From positions 1-64,000 of the forward strand of contig JAITIK010000143.1 of NCBI GenBank assembly GCA_031279555.1: a stretch of DNA of 64,000 bases, read 5' to 3'. A model generated the notes under the pieces. The model ran no database searches. It worked only from the letters and a program-made list of their open reading frames with translations, and was not told where the DNA came from. The position numbers and the translations under genes were made by a program. Position 1 is the first letter of the stretch; each line of letters opens with the position of its first letter. This document shows, piece after piece, positions 1-7,357 of this stretch. This DNA comes from Treponema sp. (GTDB lineage: Bacteria > Spirochaetota > Spirochaetia > Treponematales > Breznakiellaceae).

Positions 1-267
1 ATTCTTGAGTCCATAGAGCGGCTGAACGAGATAACGGGGGAAGTGAGGGGGAGCGCCCAGGGGATGCTTGGGGGGAGTCATAAGGTGATACAGGAGAGTA
101 AGAGCCTTGAAGGGATCACGGCAGAGATAGGGGATGGGATGCAGGAGATGGCATCCGGAGCGGAGCAGATAGATACGGCGGTACACAAGGTCAACGATAT
201 AAGCATAGAGAACAAGAAGCAGATAGAGCGGCTTATGACTGAGGTGTCCCGCTTCAAGGTCGAATGA
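1..267 (+). CDS. Methyl-accepting chemotaxis protein, C-terminal end (partial)
   Basis: The frame is open from base 1, so this is the 3' end of a gene that starts outside the window. The 88 visible residues are polar and helical with heptad-like spacing (ERLNEITGEV, MQEMASGAEQIDTAVHKVND, NKKQIERLMTEVSRFKVE). This matches the distal helix of the cytoplasmic signalling domain of chemoreceptors, which ends in a descending helix after the hairpin tip. Receptors of this family pass ligand signals to CheA/CheW at the flagellar poles. Neither the ligand-binding region nor the hairpin tip is in the window, so the signal sensed cannot be judged. The GTG at base 43 used by the ORF track is internal. 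No terminator with a T run is evident just downstream. Confidence 0.75.
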   Translation: MLESIERLNEITGEVRGSAQGMLGGSHKVIQESKSLEGITAEIGDGMQEMASGAEQIDTAVHKVNDISIENKKQIERLMTEVSRFKVE

Positions 268-642
268 GGGGCAAAGATAGGAGGCGCTAGCCTAAAGCTG
301 ATAAATTGCTCGTCATGCGCTACAGGGCGCCGTTCATTTGGAGCGTACTATGAAATGACAACCGATCCCGCCTACGGGCCGATTGACGGGAAACCCGCGC
401 TTATGACCGGTATGGCGGTTCCATGAAGGACATGCGTGGAATTCGCGGTTCGGGATCGATGCGCCGCCTTCGAACCGCTCCGCGGCCTGGCGCCTGCGGA
501 GCGGCTGGCTGTCCCGCGCCGTTCGCGCCGCGATTATCGCCGCGATTATCGCCGCGATTCGACCGCCGTTCACCATGCCGTTAATGCGGCTCCCGCGCAA
601 CCGCCGCCGCTTGTTGGCATCGCCGGAACCGGCGTTGCCCGC
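268..642. other. Intergenic region with a 12-bp tandem repeat; no convincing gene
   Basis: About 400 bases separate the chemoreceptor stop from hisC. ORFs exist on both strands, but their translations are Arg/Ala-rich and repetitive (IAAIIAAIIAAR), which is what a GC-rich repeat gives in any frame. At 527-559 the 12-mer GCCGCGATTATC occurs twice and is followed by a partial third copy. Short GC-rich inverted segments such as the GGGAAACCCGC stretch near 390 are also present. I see no tRNA, no CRISPR spacing and no credible start site here. Confidence 0.5.
527..559. repeat. 12-bp tandem repeat, 2.75 copies
   Basis: The unit GCCGCGATTATC is repeated exactly at 527-538 and 539-550, and a third copy is cut to GCCGCGATT at 551-559. 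It lies in non-coding sequence upstream of hisC. Confidence 0.8.
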
Positions 643-672
643 TATACAAACCCTATCTGATTCAAGTAAAAT
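643..672 (+). promoter_or_regulatory. Candidate hisC promoter, leaderless type
   Basis: A weak -35 (TATACA, 643-648), an 18-base spacer and a -10 (TAAAAT, 667-672) end six bases before the hisC ATG. Transcription would begin at or next to the start codon, and there is no Shine-Dalgarno sequence. The -35 is poor, but the -10 and spacing repeat the pattern at seven other genes in the window. Confidence 0.5.
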
Positions 673-678
673 ACCCCC

Positions 679-1773
679 ATGAGCAGATTTTGGAATTCAA
701 GGACGCGGGGGCTTTCCCCGTATGTACCCGGGGAACAGCCGCAACAGAGTGCGTACATCAAACTCAACACAAATGAAAACCCCTATCCGCCTTCGCCTGC
801 GGCGCTTGATGCGATTAAACGCGCCGCGGACGAACGCCTGCGGCTCTATCCCGATCCCGCGTGCCGTGAATTTCGGGAGGCTGTGGCTGAACGCTGGCGA
901 GTGAAGCCGGAACAGGTGTTCGCGGGCAATGGTTCGGATGAAGTCCTCGCCTTCGCTTTCGCCGCCTTTTTCGAGACGGAAGCGGGCGCCGCGCCGCGCC
1001 GCATCCCGCCGGTCTTGTTCCCTGACATCACCTACAGCTTTTATCCGGTTTACGCCCGGTTGTGGGGGATTCCCTGCGAATGTCCGCGCGTGAGAGACGA
1101 TTTTTCCATTGACCACACGGATTTCCTTACGCCGTGCGGCGGCGTTGTGTTTCCAAACCCCAACGCCCCGACCGGCGCCGCCCTGCCCAGAGAACATGTT
1201 CTCGCCATTGCGCGTTACCACGCGGAGCAAAACGCGGTTGTCATCGTTGACGAGGCGTACGCCGCCTTCGCCGCCCCGCGCCTTTCCGTCATAGATCGCA
1301 TAGCGGAACATCCGAACCTGCTCGCGGTTCACACGCTCTCAAAGTCCGCGTCTCTGGCCGGCTTGCGGCTCGGCTTTGCCGTGGGATCTGAGGAGCTTAT
1401 CGAGGGTCTATGCCGCGTCCGTGATTCCTTCAATTCCTATCCGGTTGACCGCATCGCCCTTGCCGGCGGCGCCGCGGCGGTGCGGGACGCCGCGTACTAC
1501 GAGGAGACGACGCGCAAAATCATTGCGACGCGGGATCGGGTGTCCGCGGCTCTTGTTGAAAAGGGCTATACCGTGACGCCTTCAAGCGCCAATTTTCTCT
1601 TTATACGGCATCCGGCGCTGTCCGGCGCCGAATTCTTTACAAGACTGCGTGAGGCGGGCATACTGACGCGCCATTTCAACACAGGCCGCATCGCGGACTT
1701 TATCCGCGTCAGTATCGGATCCGACGCTGATATGGATGCGTTTCTGACGGCGTGCGCAAAGGAGATGGTATGA
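679..1773 (+). CDS. hisC: Histidinol-phosphate aminotransferase
   Basis: This is a PLP-dependent class I/II aminotransferase that converts imidazole-acetol phosphate and glutamate to L-histidinol phosphate, the seventh step of histidine synthesis. Visible motifs are the N-terminal NTNENPYPPSP typical of HisC, NPNAPTG near the cofactor, the Asp/Tyr pair in VDEAYAAF, and the Schiff-base lysine in HTLSKSASLAGLRLGFAVG. A C-terminal Arg motif (FIRVSIG) should bind substrate. The length of 364 residues is normal. The ATG at 679 lacks a ribosome-binding site and follows a -10-like box by six bases, suggesting a leaderless transcript. The stop overlaps the hisD start as ATGA, so the two genes are translationally coupled. 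No other his genes lie nearby, so the pathway is split. HisC-like enzymes sometimes act on aromatic amino acids, but the hisD partner makes histidine synthesis most likely. Confidence 0.93.
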   Translation: MSRFWNSRTRGLSPYVPGEQPQQSAYIKLNTNENPYPPSPAALDAIKRAADERLRLYPDPACREFREAVAERWRVKPEQVFAGNGSDEVLAFAFAAFFETEAGAAPRRIPPVLFPDITYSFYPVYARLWGIPCECPRVRDDFSIDHTDFLTPCGGVVFPNPNAPTGAALPREHVLAIARYHAEQNAVVIVDEAYAAFAAPRLSVIDRIAEHPNLLAVHTLSKSASLAGLRLGFAVGSEELIEGLCRVRDSFNSYPVDRIALAGGAAAVRDAAYYEETTRKIIATRDRVSAALVEKGYTVTPSSANFLFIRHPALSGAEFFTRLREAGILTRHFNTGRIADFIRVSIGSDADMDAFLTACAKEMV

Positions 1774-3116
1774 TAATAATTGCGGGCGGCGAATTTGACG
1801 CCTATTGGAAGAGCCAGACGGTCAGCGGCGGCGGCGTTGCCGGGCGCGTGGATCGCGACGTGCGGCGCGGCGTGCGGCGCATCATTGACGAGGTGCGGCG
1901 GCGCGGGGACGCGGCGGCGCGGGAGTTTACGGCTCAATTTGATCACACTGTTCTTGAACGGTTTGAAGTCCCCGGCGGCGCGATGGATGCGGCGTTTGAA
2001 AGGCTCCGTGCGACCGATACGGAATTGGCGGCTGCGCTGGAAATGGCGAGGGATAACATCCACCGGTTCGCCGTTGAGCAGAGAAAGCAGTTTTTTGATT
2101 TTGAATGTGAGATTGCGCCCGGGGTGATTGCGGGGCAGCGGGTGATTCCGGCGCAAAAAGCCGCGATCTACGCGCCGGCGGGACGGTTCCCGCTGATATC
2201 CTCGGTCTTGATGGGCGTTGTGCCGGCGCTTGCCGCCGGTGTGGAAGAGGTGTTCGTCGCGTCACCGCCCGCCCAGGATGGGAGCGGCTTGCCGGATTGG
2301 CGGATTCTGGCGGCTGTCCGCATTGCAAGCGGCGTCCGCAATGCGAGTATCCGCGCCGCGGCTGTCCGCGCGTTTGCCATAGGCGGGGCGCAGGCGATAG
2401 CCGCGCTTGCCTTTGGAACGGAGACCATTCCTCGCGCTGATGTAATCGCGGGTCCCGGCAACAAGTACGTGGCTGTCGCCAAGCAACTCCTGTTTGGGGA
2501 AGTCGGCGTTGACTTTGTGGCGGGTCCTACGGACGTGCTTGTCATCGCCGGACCGGATGCAGACCCTGACGTCATCGCGGCGGACATGATCGCCCAAGCT
2601 GAACACGATCCGGATGCCCGCGCCCGCGTCCTCGCGCCGGACGCGGAGATAGCCGGGCGTATCGTACAGGCGGTTGAAAAGCGGAGCGGCGCTTCTGCGG
2701 GGACAGCGCGGGCTTCGCTTGATGCCGGCGGTCTCATCATCACGTACGCGGATGAAGGCGAAGCGGCGCGCATAGCGAACATCATCGCGCCCGAACACCT
2801 TGAACTGCAATGCGGCGATGAAGCGAATAAACGTCTCCTCCCGCAACTGAAAAATTACGGGGCGCTCTTTATCGGCGAGAAAGCCGCCGAAGCGCTCGGC
2901 GACTACAGCGCCGGAACAAACCACACGTTGCCGACATCAGGTTGCGCCCGTTTCACCGGCGGTCTTTCCACGAGGCATTTCCTCAAAATCGTCACCACCC
3001 TGCGCTGTACTGAAGGCGCGGGCTATGCGCCGGTCGTAAAAGCCGCCGAGACCATCGCTCGCGCCGAGGGGCTTGCAGGACATGCGGAAAGCGCGAAGAT
3101 GCGGCTGAGGCGCTGA
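1770..3116 (+). CDS. hisD: Histidinol dehydrogenase
   Basis: This cytoplasmic Zn enzyme catalyses the last two steps of histidine synthesis, oxidising L-histidinol to histidine with two NAD+. Hallmarks are GPGNKYVAVAKQLLFG, the VDFVAGPTDVLVIA stretch, AEHDPDARA, the EHLEL region and the C-terminal AGTNHTLPTSGCARF, which hold the catalytic Glu/His and zinc ligands of the family. The ORF track starts at a GTG (1752) inside hisC. I prefer the ATG at 1770 because AAGGAGATGG lies just upstream and it overlaps the hisC stop as ATGA. That gives 448 residues, close to the usual 430-440. Transcription is presumably shared with hisC. The next promoter (3155) belongs to the downstream regulator. Confidence 0.95.
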   Translation: MIIIAGGEFDAYWKSQTVSGGGVAGRVDRDVRRGVRRIIDEVRRRGDAAAREFTAQFDHTVLERFEVPGGAMDAAFERLRATDTELAAALEMARDNIHRFAVEQRKQFFDFECEIAPGVIAGQRVIPAQKAAIYAPAGRFPLISSVLMGVVPALAAGVEEVFVASPPAQDGSGLPDWRILAAVRIASGVRNASIRAAAVRAFAIGGAQAIAALAFGTETIPRADVIAGPGNKYVAVAKQLLFGEVGVDFVAGPTDVLVIAGPDADPDVIAADMIAQAEHDPDARARVLAPDAEIAGRIVQAVEKRSGASAGTARASLDAGGLIITYADEGEAARIANIIAPEHLELQCGDEANKRLLPQLKNYGALFIGEKAAEALGDYSAGTNHTLPTSGCARFTGGLSTRHFLKIVTTLRCTEGAGYAPVVKAAETIARAEGLAGHAESAKMRLRR

Positions 3117-3154
3117 ACGGCGTTGCCGGACGCGACAGCATTGCCTTCCATTCC

Positions 3155-3183
3155 TTGACATCTCCTGCGTTTTGTTGTATTAT
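3155..3183 (+). promoter_or_regulatory. Strong sigma-70 promoter for the HTH-EIIA gene
   Basis: TTGACA (3155-3160), a 17-base spacer and TATTAT (3178-3183) match the consensus closely. The predicted start, near 3190, leaves an untranslated leader of only about 11 bases, most of it the AAGAGG-like ribosome-binding site. Confidence 0.8.
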
Positions 3184-3200
3184 GGCGCCAAGAGGCTATA

Positions 3201-3854
3201 ATGACTGATGGAGATATACTAACCATAGAAGAAGTGGCAAAGTACTTGCGAGTTTCAGAACGCACGGTGTACGATTGGGCGCAGAAAGGCGAAATTCCGG
3301 CGGGAAAAATTGGCGCCATCTGGCGATTTAAACGCATTGATATAGAGCGGTGGGTCAACGACCGGCTTTCCGCCAAGCCGCCAAAATCAGACGCGGTGCA
3401 TGTTGAGGCCATTATTTCTCCTGACCGCATTATTTTTCTTGATTATTCAACCAAGCGGGACGCTCTTTCCGCGCTTGCGGACAACCTCGCCCTTGCCCCG
3501 CAGGTAAAAAACCGCCAAGAATTGATAGCTGAAATAGTAAAGCGCGAAGAGCTTATGAGCACCGCCATAGGAAGGGGCATTGCCATTCCCCATGTACGGC
3601 TTGCTTCCGTGACGGATCTGGTGGCTTCCGTGGGCATAAGCCGTACTGACATCATTGATTTTCAGGCGTTGGATGATGAGCCGGTGCGTCTCCTGTTTAT
3701 GATTGCGGCGTGCTACAATCAGCACACGTACTATTTGCAAACCTTGTCTTTTTTCAGCAACCGCTTCAAAGACAAGCGCCTGCGCGACGAGCTTCTCGCA
3801 ACTGAAACGACGCGGCAGGCGTACGCCCTCTTGACGGCTATCCCGCCGGCATAG
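3201..3854 (+). CDS. Excisionase-type HTH fused to PTS EIIA (PtsN-like) domain
   Basis: The protein has two parts. Residues 1-60 form a MerR/excisionase-type winged helix (ILTIEEVAKYLRVSERTVYDW, then GAIWRFKRIDIERWV), a fold that usually binds DNA. Residues about 70-217 form a type-2 EIIA domain of the fructose/PtsN family, with the phospho-accepting histidine in GRGIAIPHVR. In nitrogen-PTS proteins this histidine takes phosphate from NPr and controls other proteins instead of moving sugar. The fusion therefore suggests a DNA-binding regulator whose state depends on PTS phosphorylation; that is inference. Its own consensus promoter lies just upstream. No PTS transporter genes occur in the window, supporting regulation over transport. 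It is convergent with galM, with only 20 bases between the stop codons. Confidence 0.85.
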   Translation: MTDGDILTIEEVAKYLRVSERTVYDWAQKGEIPAGKIGAIWRFKRIDIERWVNDRLSAKPPKSDAVHVEAIISPDRIIFLDYSTKRDALSALADNLALAPQVKNRQELIAEIVKREELMSTAIGRGIAIPHVRLASVTDLVASVGISRTDIIDFQALDDEPVRLLFMIAACYNQHTYYLQTLSFFSNRFKDKRLRDELLATETTRQAYALLTAIPPA

Positions 3855-3874
3855 TCGCCTGCGCAACCGCGCCG

Positions 3875-4927
3875 CTACCAGTCAAATTTGAACGCCGCCT
3901 TTTCCGCATACTTCCTATCGGGAGTGTAGATGCATGAAGGGAACTGAGGCTTGTTCGGCGAATCTGGAAAATGCTGGGTCTCAAGGCAAAAGCCGGCGTG
4001 TTTATTGTATACGGAGCCGGATTTCCCCGCTATGTTGTGCAGGTAGTTGCCAGTGTAGAATTGGATGCCGGGCTGGGTTGTGAATACGCGCATGATTCTG
4101 CCCGATGCGCGTTCAAACACTTCGGCTGCGGGACGCAGTTTGCCTGGGATCCCGGTTATCACGTAGCAGTGATCATAGCCGGCTCGCCCGCTAGCCGCGC
4201 CGGGCGCCGTTTTGTCTATGTCCATGCCGATAGGTTTCCACAGTCTGAAGTCAAAGGGCGTAAGCTCCACCTTCGCCACCTCGCCGGTCGGGATGCTATG
4301 TTCATCAACAGGGAGATATTCGGACGCATGGATGATCAACTCGTGGGAAAGCGTATCGCCGCGCCCTTCGCCCGCAAGGTTGAAGTAGGCGTGGTTGGTG
4401 AAATTCACCGGGCTCGGGGCGTCTACCGTGGCTTCGTAGATGACCGCCATCTCGTTTGAGTTGGTGAGGCCATAACTCACCGCGGCATTGAGGTTTCCGG
4501 GAAAACCTTCGTCATTGCTCGGGCTATTCAATTCAAATCGGACGTACACTCCGCCTTTATCCTCGTATTGTTCCGCGCTCCAGACCTGCCTGCCGAAGTT
4601 TTTTAATCCCGCGTGGAGGCAGTTTTCCCCGTCGTTTTTGAATAGAGTGTAGGTCTTGTCATCAATTGTGAACCGCGCGCCGCCGATACGGTTGGCGAAG
4701 CGTCCTATGGTGGCGCCGAAAAACACCGGATCCGCGGCATAGCCGCTCAACGTTGAGTAGCCGAGGAGGATGTCCGCAACGCCGGTCTTGCGGGACGGCG
4801 TATAGAGGGACGTGAGCGTCGCGCCCAGCGTACTGATAGACAGCGTTATATCTCCGGACGACAGCGTATAAAGTTCGACCTTCTTTCCATTGGAAAGCGT
4901 TCCGAAAGGTTTCTTGTTGATTTTCAT
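3875..4927 (-). CDS. galM: Aldose 1-epimerase (galactose mutarotase)
   Basis: This cytoplasmic enzyme interconverts alpha and beta anomers of galactose or glucose. The sequence shows the family pattern: FGATIGRFANRIGGARF near the N-terminus, the NDGENCLHAGLKNFGRQVW stretch, the catalytic-histidine region FTNHAYFNLAGEG, and the C-terminal GFCLETQHFPDSPN with its catalytic glutamate. With the ATG at 4927 it has 350 residues, typical for GalM; the ORF track begins earlier at a TTG inside the promoter. No ribosome-binding site precedes this ATG and the -10 ends six bases before it, so the mRNA is probably leaderless. No Leloir-pathway genes are adjacent, so it may serve sugar uptake generally. 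Confidence 0.92.
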   Translation of the reverse strand: MKINKKPFGTLSNGKKVELYTLSSGDITLSISTLGATLTSLYTPSRKTGVADILLGYSTLSGYAADPVFFGATIGRFANRIGGARFTIDDKTYTLFKNDGENCLHAGLKNFGRQVWSAEQYEDKGGVYVRFELNSPSNDEGFPGNLNAAVSYGLTNSNEMAVIYEATVDAPSPVNFTNHAYFNLAGEGRGDTLSHELIIHASEYLPVDEHSIPTGEVAKVELTPFDFRLWKPIGMDIDKTAPGAASGRAGYDHCYVITGIPGKLRPAAEVFERASGRIMRVFTTQPGIQFYTGNYLHNIAGKSGSVYNKHAGFCLETQHFPDSPNKPQFPSCIYTPDRKYAEKAAFKFDW

Positions 4928-4933
4928 GGGAAA

Positions 4934-4961
4934 AGTATACCACAAAATGAAACGTTGTAAA
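4934..4961 (-). promoter_or_regulatory. galM promoter, leaderless type
   Basis: Read on the minus strand: TTTACA (4961-4956), 16-base spacer, TATACT (4939-4934), then six bases to the ATG at 4927. Transcription should start at about the A of the start codon. Confidence 0.75.
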
Positions 4962-5044
4962 GCGAAAAGTGAAAAAAGTTTATACGCGGCGCCTGGTTTT
5001 CCGCTCCGTGTCGCAACGAACTTTCGCTGCGAAAGTTCGCGCTT

Positions 5045-5395
5045 TCATAATCCGTATCCGTCCGCCAAAATCAGAATGGATGATGAGAAAATCGCCGCGA
5101 TTATGCCGAAAAGCAGTAGCAACGCATAGACGGCGACGCCTCCGATATAACGAAATCTGCCGGAAGCGAACATCAATAATGTGCAAAAAATGCCAATCGC
5201 CGATGAGAACGCAAGGCAAACGCCGGCTGTCGCCAGCAAACTGAGCGTCATTCGCTCTGTCTTGTCCATAAAACTTTGCGTATTGCCTAAAATATAGAGC
5301 AGGAGCAGGAGAGCGCACATCACAAAAAAGAAGAATGAAATCCGTTTCATAAGAATAATGACAACGGGTTTCCGTATCGGTCTAGTAATTTTCAT
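5045..5395 (-). CDS. Small hypothetical membrane protein
   Basis: The 116-residue product is strongly hydrophobic, with three or four likely membrane helices (around ISFFFFVMCALLLLLYIL, LSLLATAGVCLAFSSAIGIF, and GGVAVYALLLLFGIIAAIF). I do not recognise the family and assign no function. The ATG at 5395 follows a good -35/-10 pair by eight bases with no Shine-Dalgarno sequence, matching the leaderless pattern elsewhere; a later ATG (5347, MKRISFFFF) is the alternative start. The gene is divergent from the outer-membrane protein gene at 5516 and shares its roughly 120-bp upstream region. A real promoter at the right distance and the consistent hydrophobic pattern argue against a chance ORF. Confidence 0.55.
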   Translation of the reverse strand: MKITRPIRKPVVIILMKRISFFFFVMCALLLLLYILGNTQSFMDKTERMTLSLLATAGVCLAFSSAIGIFCTLLMFASGRFRYIGGVAVYALLLLFGIIAAIFSSSILILADGYGL

Positions 5396-5403
5396 CTTTT
5401 TAT

Positions 5404-5433
5404 AGTATACTCCAACTCTGTCTTTGCGGTAAA
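5404..5433 (-). promoter_or_regulatory. Leaderless-type promoter for the small membrane protein
   Basis: Minus-strand TTTACC (5433-5428), an 18-base spacer and TATACT (5409-5404) end eight bases before the ATG at 5395. Confidence 0.65.
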
Positions 5434-5515
5434 GGCGTTTTCATGTTTTAAAGCGTCAGTAACTATTGCAAACCGTTGTTTGTTGTCATGGTATAGCTTT
5501 TACAGGAGTCAATCA

Positions 5516-6181
5516 ATGAGGAAGGCTCAAGCCTTTTTGTTTTTATGCTGTTTGTTGTTTTTTTCCGGCTTATGCCGCGGTATGATCGTATACGCCCAAG
5601 AAGAAGAATCGGACGAAGACGCCGAAGAGGAAGTTCCCTTCGATGAGTATGAAGGCATAATGCCGTCCTTGTATTCAAGCGGCGAACAGATGCTTTCTTT
5701 TACCGTTGGGGCTGTCATTCCCCTTTTTTACACTAACAGCGACGGAACCGCGCTAAACGGCGGTACAAATATAAATGTGGGCGGAGGGGGCTATTTGTCG
5801 TACAGTTATTTCCTTGCCCCGCATTTTTTTGTGGGCGGCGAAGCCGGCGGCGCGTTTGCGGGAACCATTGGTGAAAATATGCTGTACATTGTGCCTTTCG
5901 GCGTACGTGTGGGGTATCAATTCACTTTCTCCATTAAAAATCTGAGGTTTGAGATCCCCGTCTCCCTTACGCTCGGTGGAGTCACCCAAAAGTACCTTGA
6001 AACCGATTATTTCGGCTTGTTTCTGAAACCTACGGTTTCCGGGTTTTTCCGTTTAAATCCGGATTGGTCTTTCGGTCTGAATGCCGGGTGGCAGCTTATT
6101 CCTCAATGGACAAAAGAATCCAGAAAAGACATGATCGGACACTTCCTTGAAGTGTCGTTATCTGCGCGTTTCCATTTTTAG
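5516..6181 (+). CDS. Putative outer-membrane beta-barrel protein
   Basis: The product has a cleavable signal peptide (KAQAFLFLCCLLFFSGLC, with a likely cut after IVYAQ), then a very acidic linker (EEESDEDAEEE) and a body of alternating hydrophobic/polar segments rich in Gly and aromatics. Examples are GGYLSYSYFLAPHFFVGGEA and FGVRVGYQFTFSIKNLRF, and it ends in LEVSLSARFHF with a C-terminal Phe as in outer-membrane barrels. About 190 mature residues would suit an eight-stranded barrel. Treponemes encode OmpW-like barrels of this size, but membership is not proven. I start at the ATG 5516 because ACAGGAGTC precedes it; the longer ORF start at 5480 lies in the leader. The lipoprotein at 6257 follows after 75 bases that hold a hairpin. 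Confidence 0.7.
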   Translation: MRKAQAFLFLCCLLFFSGLCRGMIVYAQEEESDEDAEEEVPFDEYEGIMPSLYSSGEQMLSFTVGAVIPLFYTNSDGTALNGGTNINVGGGGYLSYSYFLAPHFFVGGEAGGAFAGTIGENMLYIVPFGVRVGYQFTFSIKNLRFEIPVSLTLGGVTQKYLETDYFGLFLKPTVSGFFRLNPDWSFGLNAGWQLIPQWTKESRKDMIGHFLEVSLSARFHF

Positions 6182-6192
6182 GATGATGCATG

Positions 6193-6235
6193 AGCCTTTT
6201 CCAAAAGGCGAACTTCCTGTTTGATGAAAAAGGCT
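6193..6235 (+). repeat. Hairpin repeat between barrel and lipoprotein genes
   Basis: GCCTTTT-CC-AAAAGGC makes a tight 7-bp stem at 6194-6209. The same left arm can instead pair with AAAAAGGCT at 6227-6235. The stretch GATGAAAAAGGC recurs inside the insertion in the FKBP gene at about 28.1 kb, so this is probably a member of a dispersed family. It may weaken transcription into the lipoprotein gene. Confidence 0.55.
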
Positions 6236-6256
6236 AAATTTGAGGGTATATGAGAT

Positions 6257-7348
6257 ATGAAAATTAGAGCTATGGCAGGTGTTCTTGCCGCTTTTTTGTT
6301 TTTTTCCTGCGATCAATCTCCGATATTTTATGCGATTTATCAGGAAGTGGAACCAAAGGATCCGAGAGTTAAGGGGAATCCCACCAATATGGTCGAATTA
6401 GATGAGATCATGTACGTTGCGAGCCGGTTCGGAAAGTATGTTCACCGTTACGGCAATGGCGAATGGATCTCCCCCATAGCTTCGCCCGGCGGGAGGAACA
6501 TTATGGAATTGGAGACTGACGGGAAATCTCTCTATGCGCTTGCCGGAGATCCGCTTGGTAAGACGGAAGTGTACGTCAAGAAGGATGATGACGCTTGGGA
6601 TCCGATTCGCTTTGATGCAAGCGGCGTTATACAAACTATATGCGGGGCGGGGGACGCTAACGGGGGGTATCTATTCGCCTCAACTGAAGAAGGGTTGTTT
6701 TCCTACCAAACGGGCGGCGAAGAGTTTTCTTCCGAATCCTTGTTGCCGGATCTTCCAAAAGAAGACATAGTAAAAGGCGCGGCGCGTTTGGATGGGATGT
6801 ACTATGTGGCGATTGTTAATAAAGGCATTTATACCTTTGACGGAGCATCCTTGTCTGCGGAGCCTGTCGACGGAACCGCCGGCAAACCCATTGTCGGGAT
6901 ACGCGTTGCCGGTAATAGAATCGTGGCGGTCAGCAGGTATCCGAGCGACGGGGCCGGCTCCCTTTTTTACGGTGACTCCTCTGGTTTCACTGAAGTGAAT
7001 AAGGGCGTCGCCTTTTCGGGCGCAATGGGAATATGGCGCAATCCGGATAATCCTACACAATCTCTCCTGCTTGTAGGCATTCAGTCCCAAACTTATTCAA
7101 CGGTTAACGGTTACCGGGAAATTTTACTTGGCGATGACGGGTCTTTGGATGTCAATTCACTTGGTTTGAGAACGCCCGGAGACTCCTCCGAGGTTTCCAC
7201 CGTATCAAGCGCCGACAGGTATACATCTACAATGGGGTTGCGCGTTGCGACAGCCTTGTATCAGGCGCCGGACAACACGCTTTTCGCTTCCACCATGAAA
7301 AACGGACTCTGGTCGTATAGACGTGACGTCTGGAACGCTGAAGAGTGA
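6257..7348 (+). CDS. Hypothetical lipoprotein
   Basis: The N-terminus MKIRAMAGVLAAFLFFSC is a lipoprotein signal with a lipobox ending in Cys18, so the protein should be anchored in the periplasm or at the cell surface. The rest (about 345 residues) contains repeated short beta-like units such as LDEIMYVASRFGKYVHRYGNG, TDGKSLYALAGD, and LFASTMKNGLWSY. These resemble blades of a beta-propeller, where a displayed value is read out per repeat, but I cannot name a family. It lies 75 bases downstream of the barrel gene on the same strand and probably works with it in the envelope. RarA begins within ten bases of its stop, in the same frame. Confidence 0.65.
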   Translation: MKIRAMAGVLAAFLFFSCDQSPIFYAIYQEVEPKDPRVKGNPTNMVELDEIMYVASRFGKYVHRYGNGEWISPIASPGGRNIMELETDGKSLYALAGDPLGKTEVYVKKDDDAWDPIRFDASGVIQTICGAGDANGGYLFASTEEGLFSYQTGGEEFSSESLLPDLPKEDIVKGAARLDGMYYVAIVNKGIYTFDGASLSAEPVDGTAGKPIVGIRVAGNRIVAVSRYPSDGAGSLFYGDSSGFTEVNKGVAFSGAMGIWRNPDNPTQSLLLVGIQSQTYSTVNGYREILLGDDGSLDVNSLGLRTPGDSSEVSTVSSADRYTSTMGLRVATALYQAPDNTLFASTMKNGLWSYRRDVWNAEE

Positions 7349-7357
7349 GGCGTCCCG

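Noticed and set aside
334-660. ORFs on both strands upstream of hisC.
   Set aside because: Repetitive, Arg/Ala-rich translations from a GC-rich tandem repeat, with no start signals.
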